Below are positions 36,601 to 47,651 of a DNA stretch of 64,000 nt, piece by piece. The translations under genes were made by a program, and so were the position numbers. How positions within the stretch are numbered: the first letter of the stretch is position 1; the number at the start of each line of letters is the position of its first letter. The notes beneath the pieces were generated by a model. That model worked only from the letters and a program-made list of their open reading frames with translations, made no database searches and was not told the origin of the DNA. The stretch is from Phytoseiulus persimilis. Taxonomy: Eukaryota > Arthropoda > Arachnida > Mesostigmata > Phytoseiidae. The stretch lies in NCBI GenBank assembly GCA_037576195.1, contig CM075101.1, positions 29,574,001 to 29,638,000 on the forward strand, read 5' to 3'.

Positions 36601-39600
36601 TTTCCGTTAGTGGGTGACTACCGACTCTCGACATCCGGTCGACAAAGTTTCCCCTTCTACATCGCTCTGCCTTCATTTTTATTTCTGATCTTCTTAGTGA
36701 TATTTGTGTTTTGACTCAAAAGCTGCGGCGGCAGCAACGCTCCGAAAGAACCTCGCGCTCACGGAGAGAAGACGAATCATTCGATTCGTTCTCCTTCGGG
36801 GTTCTTCGTATTCCTTCTTCTTATTTTCCATCACTTCCCCTGCGTCGAATATCTCGGACTTTTCCAAAGAAAGTAGAATTTGTCACCAAAACAAAAATCG
36901 GTTCAAAGGCCCCCACATCAACGAAACGAGGCGGGAAATTGCTTCATGAGGCCGAGACGGAGCTTTCGCTCGTTTTAATCGAGCGTGATCGTGAATTTGA
37001 TTCCCGGAATCCTCTCCAGGATCCTCCTGAATCCTAACTGTTGCCTAAAAAACGAGTATCATTGAAACGGGAGCATCTTCGCAACATCGAAGTGCCTACC
37101 AAGGGTATTTCACCCAGCAGGTTGCTCGAGTTTGGAACGTTTTCAGGAATAATATCAAAAATATTGGCAGTGGTCAAAGTTTTATCCTCCTCTTCCGTTG
37201 ATGACCGACGTTCGTTCTGGTCAGCCGCAGCAGTGAGTTCGTTATTTCGATATTTTTTGCTCGCTTCAAAATGAAGTTAGACCGTGTTGTGGGCAGGGAG
37301 GGCACCTTTGACCTCTCCGACTCTGCTGCTGCTCATAGAGCTCCGTGGCTTCTTCGACGTCGTCGTTGACGTCGACGGCGGAGCCGGCCGCCATTACAGA
37401 AATACAGCACTTCACGCTTCTCTTCAAGTCGCCGTGCTGACCTCTCGATCGCTGCCTGCGCGCCTGCCCGCCCGCCCGACTGACTGACTGACTGACTGAC
37501 TGGGCCTACTAGCAAGTGCGAGTCGACCGACCAACAGCCAACCAAGAAACCCAACCTCAATGAAGAGCACACGAGGTGGCAATCCACGATGAACAAAGTG
37601 ACACCAGCAGCAAGCTCTTCTGCTGAAGAAACTGCTCACAGAACAGATTCATCGCTCGCTCAATCATTTGATGCTCATATTCTGCTCCGTGGAAACGTCA
37701 TCTGCTCTCTTGTCAGTTGCCAGTCAAGCAATTGCAGGCGGGCTCCAGCACACACTCGTTGGTCATCTTGGTGGTTCCCTTCCGCGAATATGAAGACGAA
37801 CCGCGAGTCATATTATGGGATCGAGCGCTATTGAACTTTCGGAGACAAATATGCTCCAATTGTGCTAAAGGGACGAAGATGCCTCGAGAGGACCTCGATC
37901 GACCTCATTTTGAAGACCTTGAGGCTATCGATCTCAGGGCTTTCTGATGCTGCGTGTCGCGGGCTCGTCGCAGTCCTGTTGAAGACACTTTCAATTTCGC
38001 GTTCACCCACTAAATCTGGGTGTTCCCCTTCACTCCCACGAAATGTCCCCTGCGCCTGTGCGAGCGTCCTCCTCCAAATCCGCCAGTTAGCGTCGCCGTT
38101 GTCGTTGTCATTGTGCTTGTTCTTTATTTGTCATGCTTGGATGACTTCTCACGTTGCCCAATCACGGGGCGTTTCTCTAACCCACTGCAGATCACTCAGC
38201 CCACAGAGTCCCAGACTTTATTTCAGTCGATCTGTAAGTCTGTATGTCCGAGCTGTGAATGGATGCTAGAAAGAATCCCACAGCCTCCTTGTGCGCAGCG
38301 ATCGAGCATTCAACAAGATCTTGAAGGGCATGCGAGAGGACACTTCTCATTCACTTGCTCTGTTGGGTCGAATTTCAATCAGACCCAATGTCTAGTGAGA
38401 TCAATGGAGAGGCCTCATCCGAATGAGTTCTTTCCTGCGATTGAACTTTGCGTTGAGAACTTCAACGCTGCATCTGAAACTTGGCAGGATCTTCCCGATC
38501 GCTCCTCTCGAACTTCATACTCCGGCGTCAACCGAAGCATAGTGGGCGAAGAAGAGGTAGAGTTCTCGAGTATTCGTTCTCACGGATCGATCGAGTCTCT
38601 TCCGATTGTGTACCGAACGTGCTCGGCACGTACTGAGAGCTTGTGAAAGCATAGGACCCCAAGGACGAGTTGTTCTCCAAGAAACTGAATGCTAGCACAA
38701 CCGAGGACTGCTGATCTCAGAGACCGTCCTTTGGGATCTTCGAGAACTCGACACGAATGGTTCCGTCTCTCCAGGATTGCGGAGAGGGGAATGAAAAATC
38801 GAGGGTTCGATGAAGCCATGGGAGGGATACGTGAGTCGGAGACTCGCACAGATTTCTCTTCACCGATCGGAACGCCGTTCGACTTCCCGCCCGCCCGCTT
38901 GTATGGTGCTCGACGCATCGCCCAGTTGGACTTAGAGCAAACACAGCGCCCTGAAAGTCTGCCAGTCAGTCAGAGACAGAGAAGTTGGTCGAAAAACAAT
39001 TCATATTTCTTTGTTCGAAGACGTTCTGCTTGTTACAGTCTACCTCAGCGGGTGTCACCACAGCTCCAGCATGGCATCGCTGTCAGCTGTGTGGCTCTAC
39101 CTCTTCGACAAATCCCATCGTCGTTTCCGCTGTGCTTTATTTTTTTTGAGCTTCTTGTTCGGTTCAGAACTGCTCGGAGCTCCTAATCCCACTAGGTGAC
39201 ACCCAAGTGGATCTCCGAAACGGAGGGAAAAGTAAGTATCGGTGTCGCGGGTCTCATCGATGCGAACCCACACGCTCTCGCGCACACGACTCACATGGGC
39301 CGACCGCGATCGACATGATCGAGGAGATTAGACTGTGAAGCGGACGACGAATGATGAAGCCTGATTGTATCGCAGGAAAGCTCTGTTTTCGAAGGAGAGT
39401 ATATCTTGCGTCATGACCTTTCTGACTTCGTTGTTGTTGGACCTTCTTGACAACTGCTCACCGCGACTCTTGACGACAACGGCGGTGACGACGATCGCGA
39501 CTACTTCTACTCCCAGAGGAGAAGCGAAAGACGCGAGCGCAAACATATTCGTTGACCAAATGGTAGCCGAAGACGGCCATCAAAGTCGAACCCGAGTTGT

Positions 39601-41527
39601 TCCTCAGCCGAACCGGACCGGCCGACGAAGCACAATTTTGCTCGGTTTGACTTGCTCGCCTGCCTCTTCGCCAACTCGCTAATATAGAAACATTTCTACC
39701 TAAGAATAAGAAGAAGGTTAACGATACAAAAACACATTATGACGAACAGCGACGATGACATGGCCATCCGTTGACTCGTGCGTCCGTTTGTCGCATGCTA
39801 CCGAAACCGCGAAAACTTGACTTGATCGCCGGCTGGTGATCGCCGAGTTTTTGTCGGGATTCTTCATCGCTCAGTCTGGCTGTGAGTTCTCCCGTAGGTC
39901 CATCCAATATTCAGCTGTCCGAGCGGATAAAAAGAAGAAACCTCGTAGCCATTTGACAATAGTTAATAAAACCGAAGCACTGCAACATCAACCGCGGCGG
40001 CGACCAAAAGTACAGATGGTAGGCGCTAGCGGTGGACAACGCCGTTTTGCGTGGGTGTTTGTGTGCCTTGACGCTGCTTCCATCGCCTGACTCTTCAGCT
40101 ATCCAGCGGTTAGTTGGAGGAACTTGGCAAGTCTAGCTGAGAGCTGGCATGGCTCGCCATTTGGATCGTTGCTCGTTGCAGGCACCCTCCAGCCGAAGAG
40201 CCATCGGGAAATGGGTCCGACGACCGTGCTTCAACCGCTGCAGCGGGTAATTGTATCAGTCAACAGCTGATCACGGCTCGAGGGATACTCGATGATGGAT
40301 ACAGAAACCGATCGATGCGCTGGTGCCGGCGATGGTGTCGTTAAAACCATCTATGAACAATAGGAGCTTGCACCGAGAGGGCAGCCAGCCACGCGGTGGC
40401 TTTTCTGGCGCGGTCAGTGGATGAATGGGTGCTGCTCATACGTCGACACACCGTAAACATGATGGACATGACAGCAGATTGTTCTTCGGTTTAGCGGAAC
40501 AGGGCTAGTTTAATCAGCCCTAGGTGAGCGCAGAAGACCCTCAGATCTTCGTGGTAATATTTTCGCTCAAACTATCCGAGGATCCCTGAATCGCAACGCA
40601 AATAGTAACCGTGATCTCATTCTGTGACTGTCGCATCGGATTCAGTGTTCATTCTCTCTCACTGATGGAACCGCGTTGAGATACTCAGATCGGATTCCCA
40701 GTGATCATAGCACAAAAAAAGTCCACGTCCATGAATCATTAGCACAAGAGTCGCTGTGGCCAGGATGCACCGCTGAGCGGTGCTTCAGGAATGATTGCAA
40801 CTTGTTTTCAATTTACGTTTCTCCTCGTTTGGAAGACGTCTTTTTTGCTGATTAGGCCACCCGGGAAGTCGTCGCTGTAAGTCAATCGATACCTCTGGGT
40901 CAAATGTCCACTTTGGTCCGATGCAAAAGTCAAAACGGCCGGATAGACGGACGCGCAGACGCGGAAAACGTATTCAAGGTTTTTCGTATTTCAACAAAAG
41001 TGAAGAAAATGCTTCGTTCAAATATGTGATTACATTTACCCCGAATTATTCTTGTCTATATCGAGACGCACATTCACAAGAAAGAAAAACTACAACGGAA
41101 AAACCTATTGAACAAATCCCTCTCATCTCTGTCGACAATGATGATGATCGCTTCACGAAAAATTCTAGTCACTGCTCTTTGAGCAGTTGCCTTTGAAACG
41201 AACAGGCCGGATTGATCGTCGTTTGATTCGTTGGCTGAACAGACTTGAGGTGATTTTTTCACGGTGTCTTATAGACGATGTTTCAGATAGAGAATCTACT
41301 GGGGAGCACTTCCGTCTTCGAGCTCAAACGAGAACCCAGCTAATCTCTCCTCCTGAGCTGTTCAGCGAGAACTTCTCCACTGGTCGACTTCAATGGAAGA
41401 AGACTGAACGTCTGAACATGTTGGAATCGATTATCGATGTCGAACCTACCTTGCATCCTTCGCAGGTGAAAGCGCCGAAATGGTAGCCTGCTGCCGGTTC
41501 TCCACACACTTTGCACAACTGCGACAC
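23846..41527 (-). CDS. Knirps/knirps-related/eagle-family nuclear receptor (NR0A), ligand-binding domain absent
   Basis: A zinc-finger transcription factor of the arthropod NR0A group (knirps, knrl, eagle), usually a repressor in segmentation and in tracheal or neural patterning. Three exons (41450-41527, 25251-25395, 23846-24684) join into 354 codons; an exon with the start codon is missing upstream. Residues 5-25 are finger 1 with P-box CEGCK. Residues 42-66 are finger 2 (Cys 42, 48, 58, 61). The kni box follows ([15 protein letters not shown]). The tail is Pro/Ser-rich with 12 alanines at about 219-230, PIDLS at 285 and PLDLT at 343, both matching the CtBP-binding consensus, and it stops without any ligand-binding fold. 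An intron of about 16 kb splits the DNA-binding domain. Which of kni, knrl or eg it is cannot be told from this alone. Confidence 0.95.
24216..24251 (-). repeat. Alanine-coding GCN repeat
   Basis: Twelve consecutive GCN codons with mixed third bases inside the receptor exon, so it is an old or stable tract and not a pure triplet expansion. Alanine runs are common in knirps-type repressors. Confidence 0.85.
25251..25395 (-). CDS. NR0A receptor exon with zinc finger 2
   Basis: Starts [20 protein letters not shown] directly after the acceptor TTTCAG, completing CEGCK-SFFGR, and runs through [15 protein letters not shown] to the donor G|GTAAGT in phase 1. Matches insect knirps-family sequence almost residue by residue. 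Confidence 0.97.
26012..26105. repeat. GCCC/GTCC tetranucleotide-type patch
   Basis: Runs of CCGT, CCGC and GCCC with a loose four-base period over about 90 bases, intronic. Confidence 0.75.
35451..35951 (-). CDS. Tentative coding exon, unknown protein with alanine-rich C-terminus
   Basis: After a strong pyrimidine tract and TTTTCAG, an open frame of about 166 codons begins [17 protein letters not shown], contains [15 protein letters not shown] and [13 protein letters not shown], then an Ala/Thr/Val-rich stretch, and ends [13 protein letters not shown] before TAG. I do not recognise it. Upstream, an ATG at 36233 starts a frame with a hydrophobic segment ([20 protein letters not shown]), but no donor joins it in phase. 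A second frame in the same exon also looks protein-like, so chance is a real alternative. Confidence 0.22.
   Translation of the reverse strand, partial: QPRQSFPKLQIIFIPHVWMRIEETNAGRNACFKYETQLLRTEVSAEKREKNPLSTSVEYQLTLGNVVTFTAPNAATRIRFRCYDKEISLKREGTTLPLIVGGRIRNNVAQIPSRQATVAAAVAAAAVTAPATGLALSLSSVVAASAAEVEEKDHLNATHQESQVFD
37452..37503. repeat. GCCC then GACT tetranucleotide repeat
   Basis: A run of CCGC/GCCC units turns directly into six perfect GACT units. The cleanest of the four-base repeats here. Confidence 0.9.
39097..39546 (-). CDS. Tentative small single-pass membrane protein, nested in the receptor intron
   Basis: Three exons (39462-39546, 39295-39382, 39097-39169) join in phase into 81 residues. 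The first encodes [10 protein letters not shown], a hydrophobic stretch ([13 protein letters not shown]) and KSR, then the good donor G|GTGAGC. The second has a tract-preceded acceptor and the strong donor AT|GTGAGT. The last is very basic ([20 protein letters not shown]) before TAG. It would be a short signal-anchor protein with a basic tail. I know no family for it. It lies on the same strand as the receptor gene. Evidence is splice signals and phase only. Confidence 0.3.
41450..41527 (-). CDS. NR0A receptor exon with zinc finger 1 and P-box
   Basis: 26 codons, [20 protein letters not shown] then TCEGCK, between CATTTCAG and AAG|GTAGGT, phase 0 on both sides. The family usually starts [14 protein letters not shown], so only a few residues need come from the upstream exon. 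An ATG at 42373 (MSSETQRE...) followed by a phase-0 donor CCC|GTGAAA is one speculative source. Confidence 0.95.
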
Positions 41528-44500
41528 CTGAAATGTGAGTACGCTCTATTCTTATGAATTTCTTTCCCTCATACCTAACGAGCGGAAGATAATATGCACC
41601 GCGGAGAAACGGATTCGCAGCCCCCCATACATACTATTAACACAGTGACCGGCAAGTTGAAGAATGAGTGCAATAACTCAGATCGGCTCAGAACTATCGG
41701 ACGATATCCGATGATTAATTGTCAACAAGTTCTGAGCAGTGGAGCCTCACAGCACAACAGATTCAGAGTCTCGAAAGGCGGTATCCAGGGGATGATCCGG
41801 GAAAAATGATAGAACTCTGACAAAACACCAAGGGAAATTCTCTTTTATCGCAGTCATCATCAAGGATGTCGCTGCGGGAGGACTATGACGGAGCCGTTGA
41901 AACCTGCAGCCCATTTGTAACCATCAGCTGGCCGAGCAGGTAGCCGACCGGCGATGGCGGTGAGATGCTCGAGTCTTCCAGTGTTATCTGGAGCGGGCGA
42001 GCAGACAGGCGAGCGGCGGTGGTTCTCATTGAGAACTTCTTTAATCCGCAAGCATGGAGCGTTTTCGTACGATTTAGTCTTCGAAAAAGGAGCCAGAAGA
42101 GCGCTCTAAACACTCAGCGAACGAAATCTCCCATTCACGATTCGGCTATGGACAGGGTCGGCCGGCCGATCGTTTGTCCATCGTTCTGTACGTACGGATA
42201 GACGGACCACCGCAATGGCGTCGTTTGGGCTTTGCCCAAAATACGTCGTCGCTACGTCGCGCGGCCGGTTTCACGGGTAGACAGCAGCGGTAGGCAACTC
42301 GATTCGGCAGCGCTGAAGTCTTGTACCTCTCGTTGAAGTCCAAGGCGTCCTCCCGCTGCGTCTCGGAAGACATCAACAGATCCCGGCCAAGAGAGGAAAA
42401 AGGAGGAAAGCATAACCACGACGGTCGGGGTCAGTCAGTAACGGCGTCCCCGAGCATTCGTACGCGGGTGTTTTTAGTCCGTCGATGTGGAATGCTCTTC
42501 GCGGTTTTCTGTCTCGGTTTCCACGCGGGCTCATCTCTGTTCTCTTCATCCCATGATGAGAGTTCGGTCCGAGTCGATGAACCGTTTCCGAAACTGCCTC
42601 GGGAGAGAATAAATCACGAAATGAAGGCGGGTGAATAGAATCCGACCTAAGGTGATCGTGGTCCAAGACGCTCTGGGTGGCAGCCGTACGCAAGGTATAA
42701 CTAGAAACTTCGTAAGAAGAAGGAGATACCCTTCCCGCCATTAGACGAATAGTCCTTATTATTACGGTGGTCTAGCTCTGCCAAGCCATCGGATGAGCTC
42801 GCCCACCGCGCGTATCGGTTGAATACGATCGGATTTCTCATGAATGCGGAGGCCTTTACAGCGTTTGAATAAAGTGCGCCGATCGTTGTCCAATTCCACC
42901 CTGGTCATCCCAGCACTATGAGAGCGCCACGTCGTACTTGATGAGGTGTCGATTCAGCGACAAAGACGATGACGCTTCGATGGGTGGCTCACAGTCGGGG
43001 TTGGCTTGGCTCATTCCGCGACCTCTTGAACGGGCTTTGCAAGCACCAAAGAAACGCCGGCGGCAAGCATGATAGATGAACTAGTAGACAGAAATAAGCT
43101 CAAAACGCAAAGGAAGTTCCGTTCGTGAGATTTTGTCTTCGAGTCGAGGACGGAGACGGAACCAGTCTTAACAATCGCAGACCAGAATCCGCCCGGCCGC
43201 TAACAACATTGAAATTTATGGTCACTGGCTCGAAAAGATCACGTAAGGCGCTCTGGGGAGGGGGTTTGGTCGGTTGAATTCAACTGAAACCAGCAGCGGC
43301 GGCTGCAACGAATTCGACGGTAAACATTTTTCCTTCTTTTTTTCCAGAAGAATCTGACGAACGGCACAAAACAATGAAAATCATAAAGATCTGCAGCAAC
43401 CTTGGAATCATTCGGGACTGATTCGAGCAGTGCGCGGCACTTCCTTCACTGGGAGCGTGCGCGCGCGGGCGCGCATCGAAGCAGTTCCCATAGGTAGCAA
43501 GTATAGCACCCCATGTTGGAGCCGCACAAGCACAATGGCATTCAGTTTTGATTGAGACCGATCTTGATCGAGACCGGATTTCGCGAGAAACACGCCGCTG
43601 AAACTCGGTTGGTATCTGGATAGAACGATTCAGGTATGATCCGGTTCAATGTTTGCGCCGAGGGCGGCACTTGGAAGTTCTCGTCGAACCCCGGGGCTGG
43701 CTCACTTCAAATCCGAAAATCTATCAACGACTGTCAGTAGTCGAGGAAGGAAAGGCCAGCTCGAGGCCTTGTCGGAATAATGCAGTCGAGCGCACTTAGT
43801 GCACTCGACATTGTTTCCCCTTCGGGAGTCTTTCAAATAGTTTTCCTCTCTATTTCCTTCCTCCCGTCGAACAGTTTCTCATATTCTCCTGCTGTCGCCG
43901 CAAATATTTGTCTGCTCTTGAGGGGCTCAAAGGCCAAAGGGATCTTCTTTCTTGTTGGCCGCGATTGTTTACAGACCGTTTGACAACAAAATAACGAAAT
44001 CATGGAAATGAAGATAATAATCATGATAATAAAGGATAAGAAGAGGAACATCATCATTGTCCTCATGTAGAAGACGACATGTCGAGGCGGGGGAAGCAAA
44101 CCGACGACGACGTCGAAAGGAACTCCTTCAAGAAGTCGGATGCTTCTGAGGAGCGATGAATGAATGAATGAACGAACGGAGGAATGAGGAAAAGCGCGCC
44201 GTTTAACCTTCGAATATCTTGGCTGCCGCTGTTTGCCTGGAAGATCAAAGTGTCATCAAGGCACACACACTGACTGGCTCACGCATACGAGACCCTCAGA
44301 CGCTTACGTACAGTGAGCCAGCTAGTCAGTCGATCGGACGGGAAACGAACCGCTAGGTATAAGTTGTCAACAAAGGATGAGAGCTTGGAAAAAAGTATGA
44401 ACGATGGCTTGAGACCTTGCGAAAGCATTCAGCTGTTCGCGCGATGATCGACCAGCCGACTTTCCAGAGAAAGCTCCTAATCGATGACACAACAGGTGTA

Positions 44501-45259
44501 GCTGAAGGTAATATGAGAGGAATTAATCACTCTCATCGCCAAAGGTGAACGTTTCAGCCTCTTGCCTATGACTCAGGCGAGTCACCCGCTTCGACCCCGG
44601 AGGAATGGGTCACCGCAAAGGTTCCGCAGCCTCTTCGGCTGCGACACCTCTTCCCGCCCCTCATACACCGAACATGTTGGTGTAGCCCTACCACAAAGTG
44701 CACAGCCCTCCTCACCCGTTGCTTTCCGTTTTCCTCTGTCATATCCAGTCATGCTTCTGAGACGAGCTGAACCCCCAATGTACGAAAAGCCGGCTTCGCA
44801 TTCTAGTGCGGTGACATGAGCCAACACCCTATGCTCCGTGTGACCCAGCTTCGGGATCCCGTATTCTGTGGACTCATCAGTGCATTAGAGTATGATATCT
44901 GGCCGCATCGGCGAAGTACGATGTTGTTCAAAGCCATGGAAGAGTCGGAGTCCGGTATATTCCGGACACTCTGAGCCTCATGTTCGAGAGTTCTTGTAGA
45001 TTGTTCGAGGCGGACCGGAGAGGGCAACACAGGCATGTAAGGGAGCATCAGAGTTCCGGAAAGAGTTTCTGCGTGGACGTCATTTCCCTGCCAGCGCTCT
45101 GAGATATTTAGTATGTACGCACTAAATGACTGACGCGTTGTCGATTCGGTCTGATTCGGGGGGCAAAGGCGCCATCATTCTGGATTGCAGATCCCTACGA
45201 AGTTTCCCAGGAAGATTCCCCAGCTTTGTTTGCACCTTTCTCGGGGCTTCCTGGATTCG
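41528..45259. other. Region upstream of the receptor first-finger exon
   Basis: Should contain the missing start exon and perhaps the promoter of the nuclear receptor gene. Open frames at 42373-42741 and 42146-42376 (minus) are candidates without firm support. A GAAT repeat lies at 44155-44181. Confidence 0.4.
44155..44181. repeat. GAAT/GAAC tetranucleotide repeat
   Basis: Five or six units, GATGAATGAATGAATGAACG, noncoding as far as can be seen. Confidence 0.85.
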
Positions 45260-45844
45260 TCATCTGACGGGACGAGATTTGAAGAGGACCCGGAAGCCAA
45301 AGAACTGTGCAACGATGAAGGCGGTGGGAATGAGCCCGATGTCAGGCTCTAGTTTTTTGTATTTTGTTGATTTCCCGTTCAACTTTCGATTCGCTTTTAA
45401 TTTTATACTTGCGTCGTCTCGATTTCTTTTTTTTTTCCCTCCACTTCTGATCCATGTGTGTTCCGCATTCGAAAGCTTCTCCTTCACCGCTTCGTTTGTA
45501 AGATTTCCTTTCGGCTGTTTATTTTTGCTTTGAGAAGCTTCGACCCTAGGAGTTTTTATTCCAAATATTTTTTTGAGTTTTCCTTTCGCCTCTTTCTTAG
45601 TAGAAGTCGTAGCTCCGTTAATTCGACCTTTGTTCGATGACCTTTTTTTAACCTTTCGCACTCTTCTTCCTATATAGATTTTACGAATCGCTGGGGCTGT
45701 TATGGTCGTTTGCTGCTGGTTTGTGGGAGCCGGTCGTCGAAATCTCTCAAAATAAAAAACAAAAATAGAAAGGAAAACCGAGCCGAACAAAAAAGAGAGG
45801 ACGGCGACGAATGTCGGAGAACAAGAAGTCGGAATGATCATCAT
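45260..45844 (-). CDS. Lysine-rich open frame, hypothetical
   Basis: 194 codons from ATG to TGA. The N-terminus has a hydrophobic segment (FVAVLSFLFGSVFLSIFVFYF), the middle is dense in Lys, Arg, Asn and Ser (RRVRKVKKRSSNKGR and more), and the end is again hydrophobic (LIPTAFIVAQFFGF). The plus strand here is strongly T-rich, which by itself produces Lys and Asn codons and removes stops from the minus strand, so composition may explain the frame. No family recognised. Confidence 0.2.
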   Translation of the reverse strand: MMIIPTSCSPTFVAVLSFLFGSVFLSIFVFYFERFRRPAPTNQQQTTITAPAIRKIYIGRRVRKVKKRSSNKGRINGATTSTKKEAKGKLKKIFGIKTPRVEASQSKNKQPKGNLTNEAVKEKLSNAEHTWIRSGGKKKRNRDDASIKLKANRKLNGKSTKYKKLEPDIGLIPTAFIVAQFFGFRVLFKSRPVR

Positions 45845-47189
45845 CAGTGCCAGAAGCGGCAGCGAATTGTTTAACGTCGCTGCTCCGCGTTTGAGTGTTT
45901 TGCTTGATCTTTACGAGCTGTACGTCACCAGCATACGTAGCCATCGAAGTCGCCGCGTCGCGTCGCCTTCGAGACGAAGCGCAACCTCCCTCCATTTACA
46001 GAGCAAACATTTATGGCTTACTCGAATTTTACGACACTTCTGCCAATAATAATCTGCATAAGTTGTTCCTCGTCATGCATTGCCGTAAACGAATGCTCGC
46101 TCGCTGACTTGCTCCTAAGTCTCTTTGAAAGCACCTTCTCTGCGGCCTAGCCGACGTCGTCGTCATTGTACCGCCTGTAGTATAACCACGCACAGTTCGC
46201 TTCGCTTAGCTTTCTTGAGAAAGCGACCCCAGCTTCGTTTGTGAGGTTGAAGCAATCACTGTGCCTTCCTCGTCCGGAGGTCCGTCCGTCGATCGATTGC
46301 TTGTTCCGTTAGTCGATCCAACGGTCCCATGGTAGGTCATATGGGCTCTAACCGCTTGCTCCAACTTTCGTGGGCTAGGGTCCCGCTGAAGATCCGGCGC
46401 CCACGTCGTCTTCTCCGCCCGCTGGAGTACAGTTCGGGAGTCACCATTGTTCGGTGAGCTCCCCATCAGGTGACCCATCATCCCATCAACTACCTGTTCG
46501 GAATCCCCCTAATAGGAAACGTCGGGTTCCTTCAGTGATCTGCCATGTCCCTAATCATGTCCCCGAGCACCCGATGGTGCTTGACCAAGCGACTTACTCG
46601 CCGACTTACCCAGCTGTCGTATGGCAGCGGACAAGAGCCAGTCAGGAGAGACCAATTGATCGCAAACGTCTCGAAAATCGATTTTGACTTCTGCTCGCCA
46701 GGAGCTATTTGCGCAGATCTACCCGGCCGATGCTTTTTTCTTCACGGGCCACGACCGCGGTAGAGCAAGCGAGCCGAAAGAAACGGCGAAGGCAAAGAGC
46801 AAGCAGCTAAGGTCTTCGTCGGCGGCTCCAAGTGCCTAGCAAAGATGACTACTTTGCGACTATGGGCACATGGATTCGAAACAGGGAAAACTTGTAAGGG
46901 AATCTTCCTCTTCTTCGTTGCGCATACCTCGTAGAGCTCGTCGAGTGACCGAGCAAAGGGCATCATCCAGTCGGGGAGCGCATGGATGCTACACAAGAAT
47001 AACAACGAGGAAGACCAGAAGCAGCAAGCTAGGAAGAAAACAATGCAATCGGATCGGCATTGAGATGTCTGTCTGATTACCTTCTGTCTTTGAAGACGGC
47101 GCAGCGCAAATATTGACCACAGAACAAGAGGCTTCCAGATCATCAGCAACCTGGCAGGCAAGCGTCGCTCGGTCAGGCATCGAGCAATT
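45845..47189. other. No supported gene
   Basis: Short overlapping frames only; nothing with matching splice signals was found. Confidence 0.4.
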
Positions 47190-47651
47190 GATCTGAAATT
47201 TGCTTTTACGATCGCGTTCGCTCGGTGATCGCGAGCCGGCTACCTGACTGGCTCGTCGATGATGGTCGACTCAATTCTTCAAAATTTTATCGGCCGAGAA
47301 GACGTCGGCGAATTTTTCTGCTAAAACAACAGCAACAACAACAACAGGACTCTGAAGCATCGGATCGTTCCGAAGACGTTCGTCCAGCTTCTGGTACTGT
47401 TGAATCGAATGCTCCGAGCACCGACGCGCTGGTTGGAAGGAAAGTTAACGACGAGTGATTCAGCATCGAAGAACAGTGTTCCTCATGGGGATGGAACCAG
47501 TGTGGATCGGATAACGGGGGTGGGTGTCGTCAACTCCGAAGATGATCCAATCGAGAATCTGCAATCCAACTCAGGGATGAGAGCTGCCTCGATTGTGGTC
47601 AAACTTTCGCTTTCCTCGGGAGTCCCGTTATTTGGTTGCGATAGGGCCTAG
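47190..47651 (+). CDS. Tentative exon pair encoding a polyglutamine, acidic, low-complexity protein
   Basis: A frame open from about 47190 reads FYRPRRRRRIFLLK, seven glutamines, then DSEASDRSEDVRPAS. A GT at 47395 in phase 1 and an AG at 47464 (a 70-base intron) join it to a second frame, SKNSVPHGDGTSVDRITG and VVNSEDDPIENLQ, ending at TAG 47651. Basic-to-acidic low-complexity sequence with a Gln run is common in regulatory proteins. The donor GTACTG is mediocre and no start codon or poly(A) signal is evident. Function unknown. Confidence 0.25.

Larger units (their letters stand above)
25396..41449 (-). other. 16 kb intron splitting the receptor DNA-binding domain
   Basis: By far the longest intron inferred here; introns of the other firm genes are 71 bases to 2.6 kb. 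It contains two four-base repeat patches (26012-26105 and 37452-37503), two tentative same-strand coding stretches (35451-35951 and 39097-39546) and many overlapping open frames such as 32391-32830, which is open on both strands. Enhancers would be expected in such an intron, but no motif can be named. Confidence 0.7.
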
